This document shows positions 11,750 to 22,698 of a stretch of DNA of 64,000 nt, piece by piece; positions within the stretch are counted from its first letter, which is position 1; every line of letters begins with the position of its first letter. A program made the position numbers and the translations under genes. The notes under the pieces are model-generated. The model saw only the letters and a program-made list of their open reading frames with translations, did not search any database and was not told the DNA's origin. The stretch is taken from assembly GCA_964017125.1 (NCBI GenBank), contig OZ024905.1, forward strand, positions 34,321,534 to 34,385,533, in the 5' to 3' direction. This DNA is from Flabesymbios commensalis (lineage: Eukaryota > Annelida > Polychaeta > Terebellida > Flabelligeridae).

Positions 11750-14700
11750 TTTATTAGCTCCCGCCGTCACCGTAGGTGAGCGAAGGGAGCTATGGATTCT
11801 ACCTCCGTTTTTTTTTGGCCTCTTCTTTTGCCTATAACTTTGTGAGAAAATAAGCTAGGATAACAATTTTTGGTATGTGGGTTACTTCCAGGTGGCTAAT
11901 GGACGGGTTAAAATATTTTTAATCTGAATTCAATGCGCAAGGTTGCAGAGGAGAAAATGATGATGTGACGGCGTTGGGCCGTTGGGCCGTCCGTAAACAA
12001 TTCGTTTCCGGAGCATATCTCTGAAAGTACTTGTCCGATTGTCTTCAAATTTTACACACAACACCCCTAGGGGGTCTAGTTGTGCCTTTTGGGGTATTTG
12101 AACTTTGACCTACTTCTGGTTCAGAACTATGACCTATTTAGACGTTTTGACGCGCACTTCGTTTCCGGAGCAGATCTCGAAAAGTACTGGGCCGATGACA
12201 GTCATATTGCACATACATGTTCTCTAAGGTCCCTAGTTGTGCCTTTTCAGGTTTTTGGACCTTGACCTTGAAGTTGACCCAGCACTTTGACCTAATTTAT
12301 AACATCGGTAAATCCGACTGAAAGATTTTGCGGAATATCATGAAAACCGCTCAAGATAGCTACACCATTACTATAAAACAAATTGTGAGGTTTCAGGAGA
12401 GGATGCATCTCGATAAAATTGAAAATGGCCGCCTATCGGCCATTATTCACCTCGACAGGCCTGATATTGCAGAATATCATGAAAACCGCTCAAGATAGCT
12501 ACACCATTAATATAAAATAAATTGTAAGGTTTCAGGAGAGGATGTATTTTGAAAAAATTCATTTTGTCAAAGTTCAAAATGGCCGCCAATCAGCCATTAT
12601 TCACTTTCACATGGCCGTTATTTGGTCAACCGTGCTAGATGGCTAGACCATTACTGTAAAACGAAATGTGAGATTTCAGATGAGGATGCATCTTGAAAAA
12701 AATTGACTTGATCAAATTTAAAATGGCCGCCTTTTCGGCCATTATTCATTTTCACATGGCTGATATTTGGTAAACCGTGCTAGATGGCTAGACCATTACC
12801 TGATTACTATAAAACAAAGTGTGAGTTTTCGGGGGAGGATGCATCCTGAAAGATTTGAAGTTGATAAAATTCAAAATGGCCGCCTATCAGCCATTATTCA
12901 CCTCGACAGGCCTGATATTGTGGAATATCATGAAAACCGCTCAAGATATCTACACCATTACTATAAAACAAATTGTAAGGCTTCAGGAGAGGATGTATTT
13001 TGAAAAAATTCATTTTGTCAAAGTTCAAAATGGCCGCCAATCAGCCATTATTCACTTTCACATGGCCGTTATTTGGTCAACCGTGCTAGATGGCTAGACC
13101 ATTACTGTAAAACGAAATGTGAGATTTCAGATGAGGATGCATCTTGAAAAAAATTGACTTGATCAAATTTAAAATGGCCGCCTTTTCGGCCATTATTCAT
13201 TTTCACATGGCTGATATTTGGTAAACCGTGCTAGATGGCTAGACCATTACCTGATTACTATAAAACAAAGTGTGAGTTTTCGGGGGAGGATGCACCCTGA
13301 AAATTTTTAACTTACGAATTCAAAATGGCCGACAATCAGCATTATTTACCTCGATAGGTCTGATATCAAGTAAACCGTGCTAGATAGCTAGACCATTACT
13401 ATAAAACAAAATGTGACGTTTCGAGAAAGGATGCCTTTTAAAAACTTTTGACTCAATCGAATTCAAAATGGCCGCCTATCGGCCACTATTTACTTTCACA
13501 TTGCTGATATTTGGTAAACCGTGTTAGATAGCTGGACCATTACTAATACTATAAAACAAAATGTGAGATTACAAGAGAGGATGCATCTTGAAAAAAATTG
13601 ACTCGATCAAATTCAAAATGGCCGCCTATCGGCCATTATTCACTTTCACATAGCCGGTTTTTAGTAACCGTACTAGATGGCTAGACCATTACTATAAAAC
13701 AAAATGTGAGATTTCAGGAGAGGATGCATCTTGAAAAATTTTGACTTGATCAAATTAAAAATGGCCTCCTATCGGCCATTATTCACTTTCACATGGGCGA
13801 TATTTGGTAAACCGTGCTAGATGGCTAGACCATTACTATAGAATGAAATGTGAGATTTCAGCTGAGGATGCATCTTGGATTTACTATAAAACAAAATGTG
13901 AGATTTCAGGAGAGGATGCATCTTGAAAAATTTTGACTTGATCAAATTCAAAATGGCCTTCTATCGGCCATTATTCACTTTCACATGGGCGATATTTGGT
14001 AAACCGTGCTAGATGGCTAGACCATTACTATAGAATGAAATGTGAGATTTCAGCTGAGGATGCATCTTGGAAAATTTTGACTTGATCAAATTCAAAATGG
14101 CCTTCTATCGGCCATTATTCACTTTCACATGGGCGATATTTGGTAAACCGTGCTAGATGGCTAGACCATTACTATAGAATGAAATGTGAGATTTCAGCTG
14201 AGGATGCATCTTGGAAAATTTTGACTTGATCAAATTCAAAATGGCCGCCTTTAGGCCATTATTCACTTTCACATGGCCGATATTTGGTAAACCGTACTAG
14301 ATGGCTAGACCATTACTATAAAACAAAATGTGAGATTTCAGGAGAGGATGCATCTTGAAAAATTTTGACTTGATCAAATTCAAAATGGCCTCCTATCGGA
14401 CATTATTCACTTTCACATGGGCGATATTTGGTAAACCGTGCTAGATGGCTAGACCATTACTATAGAATGAAATGTGAGATTTCATCTGAGGATGCATCTT
14501 GGAAAATTTTGACTTGATCAAATTCAAAATGGCCGCCTTTAGGCCATTATTCACTTTCACATGGCCGATATTTGGTAAACCATGCTAGATAGCTAGACGA
14601 TTACTATAGAATGAAATGTGAGATTTCAGCTGAGGATGCATCTTGAAAAATTCTGACTCGATCAAATTCAAAATGGCCCCTTATCGGCCATTATTTACTT

Positions 14701-14972
14701 TCACATGCCCAATATTTTGCAAACTGACCGTTAATCAGCTATTAGTTACCTCGATTGGCCTGATATCGGGTAAACCGTGCCAGATAGGTAGACGATTACT
14801 GGGATACTGATTAGGATCAATAATTTCAATGGAGGTTTGCAATCTCTGACAGAATGTCTAGTTCTTATCTTACTCTTAGACTGGGCTTCTTAGACCTAGT
14901 TGTCTTGCGTCTTGATTTTTGACCTAGACTAGGACTACATTAATAACCCTATACAAAATTGCTTAAATCAAT
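11750..14972. mobile_element. Unclassified element carrying the 144-bp array (copy 1)
   Basis: The left end TTTATTAGCTCCCGCCGTCACC matches, reversed, the right end of the copy at 30226-32511. Then come a non-coding leader shared by both copies (phrases 'tttccggagca', 'ctgaaagtacttgtccgat', 'ccctagggggtctag') and the 144-bp tandem array. The right end is cut shortly after 'attgcttaaatcaa', about 60 bp short of the terminus seen in copies 2 and 3. No transposase or other protein is encoded. The superfamily is unknown. Confidence 0.75.
12306..14800. repeat. ~144-bp tandem array with AAAATGGCC hairpins
   Basis: Units start near 13615, 13757, 13949, 14094 and 14238, so the period is 142-145 bp. 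One irregular step of 192 bp contains a 49-bp partial duplication. Each unit has ATGGCCGCC..CGGCCAT (a small hairpin), 'tttcacatggccgatatttgg', 'gtgctagatggctag' and 'gatgcatcttgaaaa'. Adjacent units at 13800-14520 are almost identical, which suggests recent homogenisation. Confidence 0.9.
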
Positions 14973-15689
14973 TTTCATAATTAATAATTAATAATAATAA
15001 TTAATAATTAATAATTGTCATAGTAGTGTATATATCATATAACGTAATGATCACTAGTTAGATACAATAGGATTGTTTCCTGTATCTTTATCCCGGGGAT
15101 CTTCTTGGTTAAGAACCAGAATGGTTTCAGTAAATACAAGAAGGATCTGTGTTGATCCCCGGGGAAGTTTTGTATAACTCTGTCATTTAATAAATGACCA
15201 TTTCAATGCTGTCATGTGTTCGTTCAATTATTGCATTGTTTGAATTTTTGAGATATAGATGTATATTACCATAATTTTCCGTCAGACATAAAGGTAATTT
15301 CCACGAGATCCGGGTTATAGGGTTACCCTGCTATAGTGAAGAAAACAAAGTAGAGTCTACTGCTGTATTAAAAGATCAAAATATGGAAAATACACGTTTA
15401 AACTGGTCGTGGGTATTAGCTGAGAGGTCAAGGGGCTTAGTGAGAGGTCGTATGTGGGGATAATACGTCTTTGAGTTTTGTCTTTTTACACGAATTTCTA
15501 TTTCACAACGCCTTAACTACATGTGTGTACACAATTACCAGTTGAAATGTTATATATTACATGTAATGTGGACATTTCGGAACTCTTGAAATGTTTTCAG
15601 ATGAAAGGTTGACCACAAAAATGGGAGTGTAGATATTTTATGTTTTACTCTTTGGTTGTTTGGTCTTTGATATAGGCCCCTATTGCTTG
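14973..15689. other. Non-coding spacer with AT microsatellite and a GC-rich hairpin
   Basis: Holds an (AATTAAT)n-type tract at about 14975-15020 and an inverted repeat at 15092-15163. The rest shows no recognisable feature. Confidence 0.5.
15092..15163. repeat. Inverted repeat (CCCGGGGATC / GATCCCCGGG)
   Basis: Ten-base perfect arms at 15092-15101 and 15154-15163, with secondary complementary pieces TTCTTG / CAAGAA just inside. It would fold into a stem-loop of about 70 bp in an otherwise AT-rich setting. The role is unknown. Confidence 0.65.
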
Positions 15690-15699
15690 AAACCTGATT

Positions 15700-16400
15700 T
15701 TCTATAATACTTATTATTAGCCAATTTGTATATTTTATGCTAATTAATATGTTTTCATGATGTTGATAACATATATTTTGTTGCAATCTCTGTCCCTGAA
15801 AACCATAAGGTAGACATTTTTTTAAGTTTCTAACTTGATTAGTTTCTGAGATATTGCTTGAAACTGGATTTTGCGTAATGGCCGCTGCCCAAATTTGCAT
15901 ATTTTATGCTAATTTATTATTCTGATCTTAGTTAGATATATTTTATTGCATTCGTTGACCATGAAAACTGTATGATAGACACTGTTTTTAGGATTCTAAC
16001 TTGATCAGTTGCTGAGATATTGCTTGAAACTTGATTTTCGGTAATGGCTGCCTAATTTGCATATTTTATATGCTAATTTATTATTCTGATCCTAGTTAGA
16101 TATATTTTACTGCATACGTTGACCATTAAAACCGTATGATAAGACACTGTTTTTTAGGATTCTAACTTGATTAGTTTCTGAGATATCGCTTGAAACTGGA
16201 TTTTGCGTAATGGCTGCCTAATTTGCATATTTTATGCTAACTTATTATTCTGATTCTCATTAGATATATTTTATTGCATTCGTTGACCATGAAAACCGTA
16301 TGATAGACACTGTTTTTAGGATTCTAACTTGATTAGTTGTTGAGATATTGCTTGAAACTGGATTTTCGGTAATGGCTGCCTAATTTGCATATTTTAGCAT
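15700..16400. repeat. ~165-bp tandem array, about 4 units
   Basis: 'ttgcatattttatgctaat' recurs near 15725, 15894, 16056, 16222 and 16384. Each unit also has 'gatattgcttgaaactgg', 'gttgaccatgaaaac' and 'gattctaacttgat'. The first unit is the most diverged. Confidence 0.85.
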
Positions 16401-16769
16401 ATCTAGCCCCAACAGCTTAAATGCAAACAACCGGATTTGATTAGGTCCATATTCAGAGGCTTCAAAAATAACAACCGTGAAAAATCACCAGGGGTGGGGG
16501 GGTGGGGGTGGTTTACGGGTGGCTCACGGTCTATTTGTGGGGGCCTAGGCCTACACTCTACACGCAAGTTAATAGGCCTACTTTCGCCCATCCTGTAGGC
16601 TCTGCCTTTGGTGATATCTATTTTCAAAAATAAGAATAGATCTAATCATTGAATATTTCAATGATAATAGCCTACATGATTCATAACATTGTTTCTTAAT
16701 TCCTATTTTGCCAATCGTATTTATTGATCAATCCAGATATTTCGCATTGATTTAAGAGTGCAAACACAA

Positions 16770-16850
16770 GACATCCACCCAATGTTGGACCAAAGTTGGG
16801 CCAGCCTTGTAGATGGTAGACCAACATTGGACTTTTTTCACGCCTAAACT
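16770..16850. mobile_element. Palindromic-family half element
   Basis: Contains CACCCAATGTTGGACC and TTGGGCCAGC and ends near ACCAACATTGGAC. The matching half with TTTGTTGGGT lies at 17210-17272, so the two may be one element split by an insertion or by a captured segment. Confidence 0.5.
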
Positions 16851-17018
16851 AAGTCCGGCAGTAGGCCTACACTACGTATTATCCCTAATAAACGCACCCC
16901 CCCCCCTCCTAAAATGCGCACCCTCGTTTTCAGGTAATCTGTTACACTAATTCTCAGTGTTCTGTCTCTGACCATCTATTAGAATTAATGATGGCAGTGT
17001 AGCAATCTGTTTACCCAG

Positions 17019-17124
17019 AAAGTCAGCTGGCTTGAAAAAAATCAGTCACCAGCTTGCTGCGACGGTAGACGTGTGCAGGGCCTACATGGATGAGCCACGG
17101 GTCAGCCATGTTCTGAGCGTGGGT
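17019..17124 (+). CDS. Candidate internal exon, unidentified gene
   Basis: A 106-bp segment between a plausible acceptor (ctgtttacccag, ending 17018) and a strong donor (GTAAGT at 17125). It is open in one frame over 35 codons and reads KSAGLKKISHQL, then LAATVDVCRAYMDEP and VSHVLSVG. The other two frames have stops. It is more GC-rich than its surroundings, as exons here are, and the codons look ordinary. I do not recognise the family. It would join in phase to the segment at 17812. No further exons were found upstream, where the DNA is repetitive. This is a candidate and not a confirmed gene. Confidence 0.35.
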
Positions 17125-17209
17125 GTAAGTCTTTAATAGAACTCTTACTGTAAATAGTGGTAAGCACCATTATGTATGTAGTTGTTGTAGGCCTATATTA
17201 GGTCGTTTT

Positions 17210-17272
17210 AACAATGGGCCAACGTTCAGCATGAAACCAGCATTGAATAACATATCTATGTTTGTTGGGTAA
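17210..17272. mobile_element. Palindromic-family half element (second half)
   Basis: Has AATGGGCCAACGTT and ends TTTGTTGGGT, as the right ends of this family do. See 16770-16850. Confidence 0.5.
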
Positions 17273-17811
17273 TTAATCAACACCTCAGTCCCGTCTGCCC
17301 TGAAAACGATCCTTACAGTCCCACCAAACTATTAACATGGTATGGCCTACAATATGCAACCAAGTTAATCAGTTAATAGGACCAACTTTCAACCTGTAGG
17401 ATTTGGTGATCATCTGTTTGAAGAAACACGCAATCTAGAGTAAATAATATTTCAATGAGAATACATCCATAACATTTGCTTTTAAATTCTTATTTGGCAA
17501 TCGTATTATCGATCAATCCAGGTGTTTCGCGTTGAGTTACAGTGTAATGTGTGACACATTAACAGGGCCATAACGTGCACATGGTCAGCCTTGATCTATC
17601 ACAGCTATTTTTCACACCTAACGTCGGCACCTGCGTTGGCTGCACTTGAGTTGTGTCACTCAGGGCTGCAGCTGCGCGTGTCAGGTTTGTTTACAAAAGT
17701 GACTGTTCATTGCACTTGCTCATATTTTGGCCGTCAGTTGCTTGATTCTTTAATTTTGTGTGATTATATGTCGCCAGAAGGCATTATGAATGCATTATTT
17801 CCCTCCTACAG

Positions 17812-17898
17812 AAACGGCCACGTCGGCGGCAATGCTCCTCCCTAATGAACATGCTGCAGTGCTGGGTCACACGTGACGTCACCGAGCTGACCTTATGA
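17812..17898 (+). CDS. Candidate terminal exon, unidentified gene
   Basis: Follows a good acceptor with polypyrimidine tract (tttccctcctacag, ending 17811). In the phase left by the 17019-17124 candidate it reads KRPRRRQCSSLMNML, then QCWVTRDVTELTL and a TGA at 17896-17898. The other frames also stay open for 11-20 codons, so the frame is not certain. The region 17600-17900 is locally GC-richer than its flanks. If real, this is the 3' coding end of a plus-strand gene that converges on BACE. An alternative is chance splice-site text within unannotated repeat DNA. Confidence 0.3.
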   Translation, partial: KRPRRRQCSSLMNMLQCWVTRDVTELTL

Positions 17899-20660
17899 CC
17901 CACTTATGAACCAGTAGAGGAGGTATGTAGACCTATATACAGATATACTCTATAACGTATTGAATGGCTGATGCCATGATAGCTGCCATTGTCTCACAGA
18001 AATACAGATATTTAACTCTGTTTATCTGGGAATCAAAAGACAAATCTTAAAATCGGCGTTCGAGGTGCAATAAAAAAAGTACTTTTCAACAGAAACATGG
18101 TGTTAGATATGTTCTCAGTTCAATGAATTTAACGTCATTTTCGTGAAATTAATCGACAGTAAAATACATTAACACAGGTAGAGTGAAAGAGAAGATATTT
18201 TTTTATTGTTCAGTGGGTCTCTCGAGAGTGAGAGAAATAATGGAGCCACAAATTAACCTAATGTGCCAACATGAAAACATATGCCCCTGCACTTAGACCT
18301 GTGTTAGGTTGAAAAAAATATTTTTGCATATTCTCTAACCACAACCTGCAAATGCGTGTTTTAAAACCTTCTATTTTAAAATATCTTTTTGTATCTTGTA
18401 TCCAACACTCATTAATGTTAATTCTTTATTTTACTCGTCAATGATATCTCGTCTGGTCATACCAGCTCCATAGACCTACTAAACATGTGACCCACAAAGT
18501 CAACTCTTTGTGTGGTTTTGGGGCAGTTATGACAATATTTTTACCTGAACATGGCAATCATTTCAAATCGTAATTTTAAGCCATTTATGCCATCACAGTA
18601 CATCTACGCTTAAATGGTGCTGTAACTTTCCGAGCTCAGCAAGTCGAAAACGACATTGTCATATCACCAAATTTTACTGAAAAATGCATGAGAAAATAGT
18701 TGTTTCAGAAATGTTACAAGCATTGTATTTACAAGTTGGTGTCATACTTTATTTGGCTTTATACATAATAATACATGCTTCACCTATCTTTACAACAAAT
18801 GCAAATAATTGGGAATGACTGAAATAATATCAAGAAACAAGTAATATATTTACAATTATACCACAAACTACTTACATTACCTTTTTTTCATTTTCGCATA
18901 ATAATTCAAATATTACTAGAACTTTATCATTTTTACAAAGGGTTCATTTTCGTCGTTTATATTGTTTACATGAGAGCTATCATCAGATCTTAAACACCCG
19001 AGTATTGGTTATGCTATCATTACAATAAGAGAACCTATTCCATAGTGAAATAATATCAGTCAATGGTTAAGCTAGTATGAAAATGTAACGGATTGTATCA
19101 TCGTTTAACTTTTGTCATTTTCTCGTATGATACTTTTGTTCCTTCTTCATTTTTTCCGTATGAGGACATAGTCAGAGAATCACCCCCTATAGTCATTAGT
19201 GAATGCCGCATTAGTCTATAACACAATAATTTTAAACAATTGCGGATATATTTGTGTCTTGTCTATTTTTCTGTAAAATATTTTGTTATAAAAATAACAG
19301 TACATGAATAAACTTTAATCTGGAAGACAAACCAGTTTACAAAGTTAAAGATGAGTGTTTAATAGAAATTGTTTTTTATTTAAAACAAGTAAATATTTAA
19401 GTCGTCATTTCAGTACAATCTGGAATAACACGTTTAAACTAAAACAGCAACACAGACAATTGGATGTTAACATCTGGCCAAGTTGATATTCAATTGTATA
19501 AAGATAACTATTTATAAATTAATACAATATAATTATAATCACTTATGCACAACCTGGAGAGACACAAAAAACTTTGGAATACACGCATAATGTAGAAGCA
19601 TCAATAGAATACATTTTACAGTACATGTACGCTATATAGTAAACGATATTATTCATGAAAATATCACATATAATATATACAATCGATGTATTAAAAAATA
19701 TGTTCACCTTTTCATTTTATCTATATCCACTGTATTAAAATGAAATAATGTTGCAGCTAGTTGTATTAAAAGAGAGATATACATGTTTACAAAACATGGT
19801 AGACATTATGACTAATACCTCCAAGTGGAAAAAATATGTTAAATCTAGAAATGTTTCATTGCTTTAAATATATATTAAATATATACAAACTATTAGACTT
19901 CAAGGCATAATTCAATGTATCTAAAAACTTAATGGAATTCAGCAAAATAAATAAATCTGAGCGATATTCATCAGCAATAATCATGCTATTCTAATACCAT
20001 TCAAGAGAAAAATCATAATTTGGCCAAAATGACACGTCCATATGCCAAATTGTAGCTTTTATCACTCATCCAATGACGGTGGTATTTTCACGTCACATAG
20101 TGTTAAGTCACCAATCAACAGTCGTCATTTAGTTTTTTGGTGACGAGTAGGCCTACGAGTAGTTTCAAAGCATTGAATTTTTAGTAGTACGCTTATGAAG
20201 AAATAAAATATATTTTGACATTTTTTGCTTTGTATGGATATAAACTACGAAAGATCACGATAAATATGATTTTGAACATATTGCATTTTATTCCACATAA
20301 AAAACTTTCTGGATGGTACTGCAATATATTAAATTGTCCAGATTGATGAAAACATGTAAGTAGCGCTTGAGCGGATATAGCTGCTGTTTGTTTTAGCTGA
20401 GCAGTTAGTCAATGAGTATTATTACGAACACATCCATTTTAAACACGATGCAGTTAAGGTTGTGGCATACATTAAGACTGGTTACTTGCAAATATATACG
20501 ATAACATGATTTGTACCTAGATATAAGGAACCTTGAACTTTGATTTCGTTGTCAAATACCCGGTACACAAGTACATGATGTTCCCTATGATAAATATATC
20601 CCATAACCATGATAAATAAATCAACAATAAGTAATAGCATGTCCTGTCTACTATTTCACA
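17899..20660. other. Single-copy AT-rich region, possible long 3'UTR
   Basis: About 2.8 kb almost free of the repeat families that fill the rest of the window. No convincing open frame is present on either strand. AATAAA-like signals occur, for example 'catgaataaac' near 19305. Being single-copy and directly 3' of the candidate terminal exon, it could be that gene's 3'UTR. That is inference only. Confidence 0.35.
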
Positions 20661-20667
20661 TTTGATA

Positions 20668-21880
20668 ACTAGAAAGAATTATTCGGAAACGAGCACGAAA
20701 GCAGCCCTCCGTTACCGCCAGTTAGCCATTTTAAATTTGATATAGATCAGAAAACTTTCTTAAGAGTTAGCCTTATAACACAGGACAGTTTATCATACAA
20801 GGATTCGAAGATAATGAGCTGGCCACCTGTCGGCCATTTTGAATTTTATATCTGCAAAATTTGTCATCTGTTGTCCTTGTGTACCACCATACATTTTATT
20901 TCATATTACGATCTATATCTATCATGCAATATTTCCGAGATAATTAGTAAAACAGACTAAAAATGGCCGACAGTCAGCCATCTTGGATTCTATTTCTGCG
21001 AAATTTGTCACAGGTTATCCTTGTGTGATACCTTACATTTTGTTTTATATCCATGACCAGCTATTTTGCATTGTTTTTGTGTTAAATAAATGTCTAAGTA
21101 AATGTTAAGTCAATTACCAAGTGGCCATTTTGAAATTGTTCGCTCCCAAAAGTTAATCAGATCATTGATTGACATAGCTAAGCATATTTGCCAAATTAAA
21201 AAAAGATCTGATCGAAACTCTTTACTGAAAGGCGCTAACGAGCATTTCTTTGTCAGTGGCCGTAGTAATTAAAGGGTTAATGATTTGGGCATCAAAATGT
21301 CACCAAAAAATTCCCCAGTGGCATGTGATGGCTCTGTGAAGTATGAGGAAGCAGAAGTTGATAGATTAGCTATCTTGCTGCAAAATAATGAGAAAAAAAT
21401 GATTAGATTAGGCATTTTGGATTTTATATCTGCGAAATTTGTCATGGATTATCCTTGTGTGATACCTTACATTTTGTTCTATATTCATGGTCCAGCTATT
21501 TCACTTTGTTTTTAAGTTATATAAATATCACAAATTACTCAAATTCAAAATGCCGCTGAACAGCCATTTTATAATTGTTTTCTCCCAAAAGATAATTAGG
21601 TCATTGGCTGACATAGCCAGATAATTAGATCATTGGCTGACATAGCTGTACATATCTGCCATATTAAAAGAAGATCTGCTGGAAACTTTTTCCTTAAACA
21701 CGCTAAAGATAATTTCTTCTAATTTCTTCGTTAGTAGACATAGATAATGGCCACAGTAATTGAAGTGCCGATGATATAAGGATCAAAATGTCACCAAAAT
21801 AATTCCCCAGAGCTTTGTGATGGCTATGTGAAGTATCAGGAAGCAGAAGTTGAGAGATTAGTAGAGCTCTATTTTGAAAA
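20668..21880. repeat. Dispersed ~1.2-kb repeat (forward copy)
   Basis: Starts 'actagaaagaattattcgg..acgagcacgaaagcagccct' and ends in 'gtcaccaaaataattccccag' text. The same order, reversed, occurs at 50990-51973. It is internally tandem: the block 'cagccattttgaa..tctgcgaaatttgtca..ttatccttgtgtgataccttacattttg' recurs three times. Carries several ATGGCCG motifs. It encodes nothing recognisable. Confidence 0.75.
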
Positions 21881-22284
21881 CAAATAACTGTGGGGGCGGA
21901 TCATGTGGCTGCGAGGGCTGCTTAATAATTTATAAAGTCCAATTGCTTTGGTGCCAAGGAGTCACATATTTGAAAATGAAGAATATGATTTCCAACTTGG
22001 CCTGGTAAAAACACCCGCCACATATTTCTAGAATAATACTCTCATCTGACATTTAAAACCTCAAATATATTATTATTATCTCTGTCTATCAAGACGTACC
22101 ATCACAATAGTTGATTATTTTTTTAGGAGTCATTGTCTGGTGTGTTACAAAATGGTCCAAATGATAGATACAACATCCTGCCAGAAACAGTGTGATGAAT
22201 ATTCTCATAAGATAATATCAATTAAACCTTTACATTTTAGTATCCCCAGAGAGATTACCTTGTATTCACAAGTCCCAGACCATC
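21881..22284. other. Region just 3' of BACE, nothing recognised
   Basis: Possible distal BACE 3'UTR on the minus strand. No clear AATAAA on that strand was found here, so the polyadenylation site is undetermined. Confidence 0.4.
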
Positions 22285-22410
22285 CAAGTACAGTGTACTG
22301 GTATTATAAGAGATTAAAGTGTACCAGTGATATAAAACAGTACAATGTACTGGTACTATACAATAGTGTAGTGTACTGGTATTATACAATATATTGTCAC
22401 AGGACAAAAA
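22285..22410. repeat. Short tandem repeat GTGTACTGGTATTATA in BACE 3' region
   Basis: Four to five imperfect copies of GTACTGGTA(C/T)TATA(C/A)AA. It lies 80-210 bp downstream of the BACE stop codon and so probably sits in its 3'UTR. Confidence 0.65.
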
Positions 22411-22492
22411 CAATGAAACCAGTATAATACTGATTGTCTGTTGTCATGTTGTTCTCAGATCCTCGTTTGTGAAATGTTCCACATTTACTTAT

Positions 22493-22698
22493 TTACTCTG
22501 TGCTTTGCGATAATAAGTCATTAAAATCTTGGTGTGATTCCTCACTCTGCATTTTGCAGCTTTGAAACTGCCAATTGATGAAGAAGACAACCAGTGGTAT
22601 GAGAGCTAATATACAGACCCCACCCATGATGTAAGCTGCCACCATTAGTGGCTCACTCTTGTGAGTCGGCTTGTGATAGGCACATTCATCAGGATCAA
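22493..22698 (-). CDS. BACE: BACE exon 9: stalk, transmembrane helix, cytosolic tail, stop
   Basis: 206 bp to TAA at 22495-22493. The stalk DPDECAYHKP carries Cys452. The helix runs from MVAAYIMGGVCILAL through IPLVVFFI. The 27-residue tail has one cysteine (human BACE1 has several that are palmitoylated) and QDFNDLLSQSTE at its end. DFNDLL fits the [DE]xxxL[LI] adaptor signal. The overlapping DxxLL (GGA) form found in human DDISLL is absent. Confidence 0.92.
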
